From: Caulobacter segnis ATCC 21756
GTDB taxonomy: Bacteria; Pseudomonadota; Alphaproteobacteria; Caulobacterales; Caulobacteraceae
DNA: 64,000 nt
Assembly: GCF_000092285.1 (NCBI RefSeq)
Contig: NC_014100.1
Location: 1,488,001 to 1,552,000, forward strand
Reading direction: 5' to 3'
Of the stretch, positions 60,458 to 64,000 are shown one piece after another. The notes beneath the pieces were generated by a model, which had not been told where the DNA came from, did no database searches, and was given only the letters and a program-made list of their open reading frames with translations. The translations under genes and the position numbers were made by a program. Position 1 is the stretch's first letter. Each line of letters opens with the position of its first letter.

Positions 60458-61354
60458 GTGTCGGCTTCGGGTTATTTTCAGCACACGGTCGCAGGACCGG
60501 TGATCTTCGCCGGGATCGGTCTGCACACGGGCGCGCACGTGCGCGTCGTCGTGCGCCCGGCCGCCCCGGACGCGGGGATCGTCTTCGTGCGGACCGACGT
60601 TCACGACCGTGACAATCGCGTCCCCGTCACCGCCGAGGCGGTCTGCCAGACGCAACTGGGCACGGTGATCGGCAACGCCGACGACGTCCGCGTCTCGACC
60701 ATCGAACACCTGATGGCGGCCCTCGCGGCCCTGTCGATCGACAATTGCGTCGTCGAGCTGGACGGCCCGGAAGTGCCGATCATGGACGGCTCGTCAGAGC
60801 CCTTCGTCCAGATCCTGGACCGCGCCGGCCGCCGCAAGCAGGAAGCCGTCCGCCAGTACATCGAGATTCTCGCGCCGATCATGGTGGAGGAGGGCGACAA
60901 GCGCGCCGCGCTCCTGCCGGCCGACCGATTCGAAGTCGCCTTCGAGATCGCGTTCGCCAGCAAGGCCATCGGCCGTCAGGCCGTCGACCTCGTGATCGAC
61001 GAAGAATCGTTCCGTTCGGAACTGTCCGACTGCCGCACCTTCGGCTTCGTGCGCGACGTCGAAGCCCTGCGCGCCATCGGTCTGGCCCGTGGCGGCTCGA
61101 TGGAAAACGCCGTCGTGATCGACGGTGATCGCGTGCTCAATCCTGAAGGCCTGCGCCGCAAGGACGAGTTCGTTCGCCACAAGGCGCTGGACGCCATCGG
61201 CGATCTTTATGTGCTGGGCAGGCCCATCCTTGGCCGCTTCGAAGGCGTTCTGGCCGGTCACGGCCTCAATAACGCCGTGGTTCGAGCGTTGCTGGCCCAG
61301 CCGCGCGCCTGGCGCCTGCGCGCCCTCGCGTCGGAACTGGCTGAAGCGGTTTAA
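60458..61354 (+). CDS. lpxC: UDP-3-O-acyl-N-acetylglucosamine deacetylase
   Basis: LpxC is the committed, zinc-dependent step in lipid A synthesis. The 298-residue protein has HTVAGPVIFAGIGLHTGAHVRVVVRPA, VSTIEHLMAALAALSIDNCVVELDGPEVPIMDGSSEPFVQ (zinc His in EHLMAAL), TFGFVRDVEALRAIGLARGGSMENAVV and FVRHKALDAIGDLYVLGRPI (zinc His/Asp). The start is a GTG at 60458. bamD follows in the same direction, so outer-membrane genes are clustered. Confidence 0.97.
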   Translation: MSASGYFQHTVAGPVIFAGIGLHTGAHVRVVVRPAAPDAGIVFVRTDVHDRDNRVPVTAEAVCQTQLGTVIGNADDVRVSTIEHLMAALAALSIDNCVVELDGPEVPIMDGSSEPFVQILDRAGRRKQEAVRQYIEILAPIMVEEGDKRAALLPADRFEVAFEIAFASKAIGRQAVDLVIDEESFRSELSDCRTFGFVRDVEALRAIGLARGGSMENAVVIDGDRVLNPEGLRRKDEFVRHKALDAIGDLYVLGRPILGRFEGVLAGHGLNNAVVRALLAQPRAWRLRALASELAEAV

Positions 61355-61438
61355 GAGCGTCTCCGGAAGTCGGGGCTCGGCCTTCGCATTTGCGCCTTCC
61401 GTGGCGTGGTGTAGAAGCCTTGCACGGCGCAGGGGCGC

Positions 61439-62386
61439 ATGTTTGCTTCGAGGGTGAGAGACTCCGTGCTTCGTAATTTCTCGGGACGTTCGGCCGTCAC
61501 TATCGCCGCTGTTCTCGTCGCCGTGTCGGTGGCGGGCTGCGCCGGCAAGTCCAAGAAGCCGAGCCTCGCCTACGAAGAACGTCCTGTCGAACTGCTGTAT
61601 TCGACCGGCGCCGATCGCCTGGATCGCGGCAACTGGAACGAGGCCGTCGACTATTTCCGCGAGGTCGAACGCCAGCACCCGTATTCGGAATGGTCGCGCC
61701 GTTCGATCCTGATGACCGGCTACGCCCACTACATGGGCAACAACTACAACGACGCCATCGGCGACGCCGACCGGTTCATCTCGCTGTACCCGGGCAATCC
61801 GTCGGCCAGCTACGCCTACTATCTGAAGGCCGTCTGCTACTTCGAACAGATCGTCGACGTGAACCGCGACCAGGCCGCGACCGAACAGGCCCTGGCCGCC
61901 CTGCGCGACGTCGTGCAGCGCTATCCCAACAGCGAATACGCCACGGACGCGCGCCTGAAGATCGACATGGTCAACGACCAGCTGGCCGGCAAGGAAATGG
62001 CCATCGGTCGCTACTACCTGAAGAACGGCCAGACCCTCGCCGCGATCGGCCGTTTCAAGGCCGTGCTGGAGCGTCACCAGACGACCAGCCATACGCCCGA
62101 GGCGCTTTACCGCCTGGTCGAAGCCTATCTGACCCTGGGCCTGATGGACGAGGCCAAGCGCAACGGCGCGGTGCTCGGCTACAACTTCCCGGGCGATCGC
62201 TGGTACGCCGACGCCTACAGGCTGCTGAACGACAATGGCCTGAGGCCCGCCGTCGAGCCTCTGAAGGCCGGCGCCAAGCGCAACGCGCTGGAGCGGATTC
62301 TGTCCAAGGACAAGGGCACGACCCTGGCGCCTCCGGGCGAGAAGAAGTCCAAGAAGGGCGGCCTGATGGGCGTGCTGGGCATGTAA
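61439..62386 (+). CDS. bamD: Outer-membrane assembly lipoprotein BamD
   Basis: BamD is a TPR lipoprotein of the BAM complex that folds outer-membrane beta-barrels. The 315-residue product has a lipoprotein signal (VTIAAVLVAVSVAGCAGKSKK; lipobox VAGC), and TPR-like units: VELLYSTGADRLDRGNWNEAVDYFREVERQHPYSEW, YAYYLKAVCYFEQIVDVNRDQA, ALAALRDVVQRYPNSEYATDAR and ALYRLVEAYLTLGLMDEAKRNGAVLGYNFP. A GTG at 61466 is an alternative start that gives a more typical short signal peptide (LRNFSGRSAVTIAAVLVAVS). A strong hairpin with T-run ends it. Confidence 0.95.
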   Translation: MFASRVRDSVLRNFSGRSAVTIAAVLVAVSVAGCAGKSKKPSLAYEERPVELLYSTGADRLDRGNWNEAVDYFREVERQHPYSEWSRRSILMTGYAHYMGNNYNDAIGDADRFISLYPGNPSASYAYYLKAVCYFEQIVDVNRDQAATEQALAALRDVVQRYPNSEYATDARLKIDMVNDQLAGKEMAIGRYYLKNGQTLAAIGRFKAVLERHQTTSHTPEALYRLVEAYLTLGLMDEAKRNGAVLGYNFPGDRWYADAYRLLNDNGLRPAVEPLKAGAKRNALERILSKDKGTTLAPPGEKKSKKGGLMGVLGM

Positions 62387-62391
62387 TGGCG

Positions 62392-62418
62392 ACGGGATCG
62401 AGCTTCGATCCCGTTTCG
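62392..62418 (+). terminator. Hairpin terminator after bamD
   Basis: ACGGGATCGA GCT TCGATCCCGT is a perfect 10-bp stem followed by TTCGTTCC. It separates bamD from recN, whose start lies 50 bases on. Confidence 0.75.
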
Positions 62419-62468
62419 TTCCGCCTTGGCGCTTTGAAAAACTCTGATTCCCGGCGATCCTGCGCGTC

Positions 62469-64000
62469 ATGCTGATCGGCCTATCCATCCGTGACGTCGT
62501 GCTCATCGAGAGCCTGGACCTCGCCATCGGCGAGGGCCTGACCGCGCTGACGGGTGAAACCGGCGCCGGCAAGTCGATCATTCTGGACGCCCTGGGCCTG
62601 GCGACGGGCGCGCGCGCCGACGCCGGCTTGGTGAGGCGAGGGGCCGCCGGCCACGCCTCGGCCACCGCGATCTTCGCCCTGCCGGCCGATCATCCCGCCT
62701 TCGCCTATCTCGACGACAAGGGCCTGGACTACGCCCGCGACGAGGACCTGGTCCTGCGCCGGCAGCTGTCGCCCGACGGTCGGTCGCGCGCTTTCGTCAA
62801 CGACCAGGCCACCAGCGTCGGGGTGCTCAAGGATCTGGGCGGCCTGCTGTTGGAGGTCCATGGCCAGCACGAGACGGTTGGTCTGCTCGATCCCAAGACC
62901 CATCGCGGCCTGCTCGACGCCTTTGGCGGCGTGTCGGTGTCGGCCGTCGCCTCGGCCTGGAGCGCCTGGCGAGCCGCGCGCGAGAAGGCCGAGGGTCTGC
63001 GCGACCTCGCCGGCCGCGCCGCCGCCGAGACCGAGGAGCTGACGCTTCGTCTTTCGGAGCTCGATCGCCTGGACCCGCGTGAGGGCGAGGAGATGGCGCT
63101 CGCCGACGAGCGGGCCCTGTTGAGCTCCGCCGAAAAGGCCATCACCGACATCGCCGCGGCTCAGGACGCGCTCGGCGGCGACAGCCTGTCGGGCAAGCTG
63201 GCCCAGGCCTACCGCGCCCTGGAGCGCGCCCGCGAGCGCGCCCTGCAGGCCGGCGCCCCCGCCGACGGCGCCGCGATGACCAAGCTCTCGGCCGCCTGCG
63301 AAGCGGTCGACCGCGCCATCGTCGAGGCCCAGGAGGCCAGCGCCGCCATCGACGCGGTCGCCGAGTCGTTCGAGTTCGAGCCCGATCGTCTGGAGAAGGC
63401 CGAGGAGCGATTGTTCGCCCTGCGCGGCATAGCCCGCAAGCTCAACGTCCTGGTCGAGGATCTGCCGGCCAAGCGCGCCGAATTCGCCGCCCGCCTGCAG
63501 GCCATCGAGACCTCCGAGGACGCGCTGAAGGCCGCCGACAAGGAGGCCGCCGAGGCCCGCGAGGCCTATCTCTACGCCGCCGAGGCCCTGTCGGCCGAAC
63601 GCCGCGCCGCCGGCGACGCCCTGGCCAAGGCTGTCGAGGCCGAGCTCGCGCCGCTGAAGCTGGAGAAGGCCAGGTTCCGCGTGGCGCTGGAGCCTTTGTC
63701 CGAGGACCGCGCTGGCCCGACGGGTCTCGACCGCGTCGCCTTCGAAATCTCGACCAACCCCGGCGCGCCGTTCGGCCCGATGGAGGCCATCGCCTCGGGC
63801 GGCGAGCTGGCGCGTTTCGCCCTAGCCTTGAAGGCGGCCCTGGCTGGCCGTGGCGGCGGTCCTCAGCCCCTGATGATCTTCGACGAAGTCGACCAGGGCG
63901 TCGGCGGCGCCGTGGCCGACGCCGTGGGCCTGCGCCTCAAGCGCTTGGCTAAGAACGCCCAGGTGCTGGTGGTCACCCACTCGGCGCAGGTCGCCGCCCG
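62469..64000 (+). CDS. recN: DNA repair protein RecN (partial, cut by window end)
   Basis: RecN is an SMC-like ATPase acting in double-strand break repair. The 510 codons present show MLIGLSIRDVVLIESLDLAIG, Walker A LTGETGAGKSIILDALGL, the RR..S..GRSRAFVNDQ region, GQHETVGLLDPKTHRGLLDAF, a coiled coil (about residues 155-400), then LSEDRAGPTGLDRVAFEISTNPG, the ABC signature IASGGELARFALALKAAL and Walker B PLMIFDEVDQGVGG. The frame runs open to the window end at VVTHSAQVAA; ~50 residues are missing. The bamD-recN neighbourhood is usual for alphaproteobacteria. Confidence 0.96.
   Translation, partial: MLIGLSIRDVVLIESLDLAIGEGLTALTGETGAGKSIILDALGLATGARADAGLVRRGAAGHASATAIFALPADHPAFAYLDDKGLDYARDEDLVLRRQLSPDGRSRAFVNDQATSVGVLKDLGGLLLEVHGQHETVGLLDPKTHRGLLDAFGGVSVSAVASAWSAWRAAREKAEGLRDLAGRAAAETEELTLRLSELDRLDPREGEEMALADERALLSSAEKAITDIAAAQDALGGDSLSGKLAQAYRALERARERALQAGAPADGAAMTKLSAACEAVDRAIVEAQEASAAIDAVAESFEFEPDRLEKAEERLFALRGIARKLNVLVEDLPAKRAEFAARLQAIETSEDALKAADKEAAEAREAYLYAAEALSAERRAAGDALAKAVEAELAPLKLEKARFRVALEPLSEDRAGPTGLDRVAFEISTNPGAPFGPMEAIASGGELARFALALKAALAGRGGGPQPLMIFDEVDQGVGGAVADAVGLRLKRLAKNAQVLVVTHSAQVAA

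Overview
This 64 kb, GC-rich window looks like chromosome from a Caulobacter species close to C. crescentus/vibrioides. The evidence is a podJ-type polarity gene with its characteristic N-terminus, a dipM-type LysM/LytM division gene, the dense alphaproteobacterial housekeeping layout, GTG/TTG starts, GANTC (CcrM) sites and TTAA pairs in cell-cycle-type promoters. I see no rRNA, tRNA, CRISPR array, prophage or classical insertion sequence. Almost all of it is core genome; the unusual features are lesions, repeats and inserts inside core genes.

Layout. 0-5 kb: the catalytic half of an MprF-like aminoacyl-phosphatidylglycerol synthase, a small membrane protein, and podJ, which carries a one-base frameshift near its 3' end. 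5-12 kb: a DUF3429 membrane protein, a PdeM-like phosphoesterase coupled to an Lhr-type helicase (the DNA ligase partner is absent), and a DinG/XPD-like Fe-S helicase. 12-18 kb: a lone HTH protein, an SRPBCC protein, a D-cysteine desulfhydrase/racemase pair, exported small proteins, a YpfJ-like zinc protease, an exported RidA protein and a Tat-type alpha/beta hydrolase. 18-20 kb: TPP riboswitch and thiC. 20-26 kb: a Tat lipoprotein nitroreductase homologue, an S41 peptidase, and a TonB-dependent receptor broken by a homopolymer frameshift. 26-32 kb: a small accessory cluster (unknown protein, GIY-YIG, DUF2239), ThuA/VOC genes, a stress-type SDR and a MATE exporter. 32-40 kb: opgH and assorted oxidoreductases, xth, erpA and a dGTPase homologue.

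40-64 kb is a long run of envelope and chromosome-maintenance operons. SPOR-nagZ-scpA-scpB overlap by stop/start codons, followed by tatA-tatB-tatC. Then come serS-surE-pcm with dipM, yajC-secD-secF, an S9 peptidase, lpxC, bamD and recN (cut by the window end). The window thus encodes both main export routes (Sec accessory factors and Tat) together with several proteins carrying Sec, Tat or lipoprotein signals, LPS and outer-membrane assembly factors, and condensin subunits.

The most interesting observations are: (1) a ~120-bp palindromic repeat inserted in frame inside the Lhr-like helicase gene, with a second intergenic copy after dipM; (2) a ~55-codon in-frame insert with foreign codon usage in the catalytic domain of seryl-tRNA synthetase; (3) two frameshifts (podJ, TonB receptor), each repairable by one base; (4) a second long inverted-repeat family near 58 kb; and (5) several RNA or DNA structures sitting on starts and promoters (TPP riboswitch with a hidden ribosome site, a hairpin abutting a start at 20364, a tatA/tatB hairpin, and a palindrome before the GIY-YIG gene).
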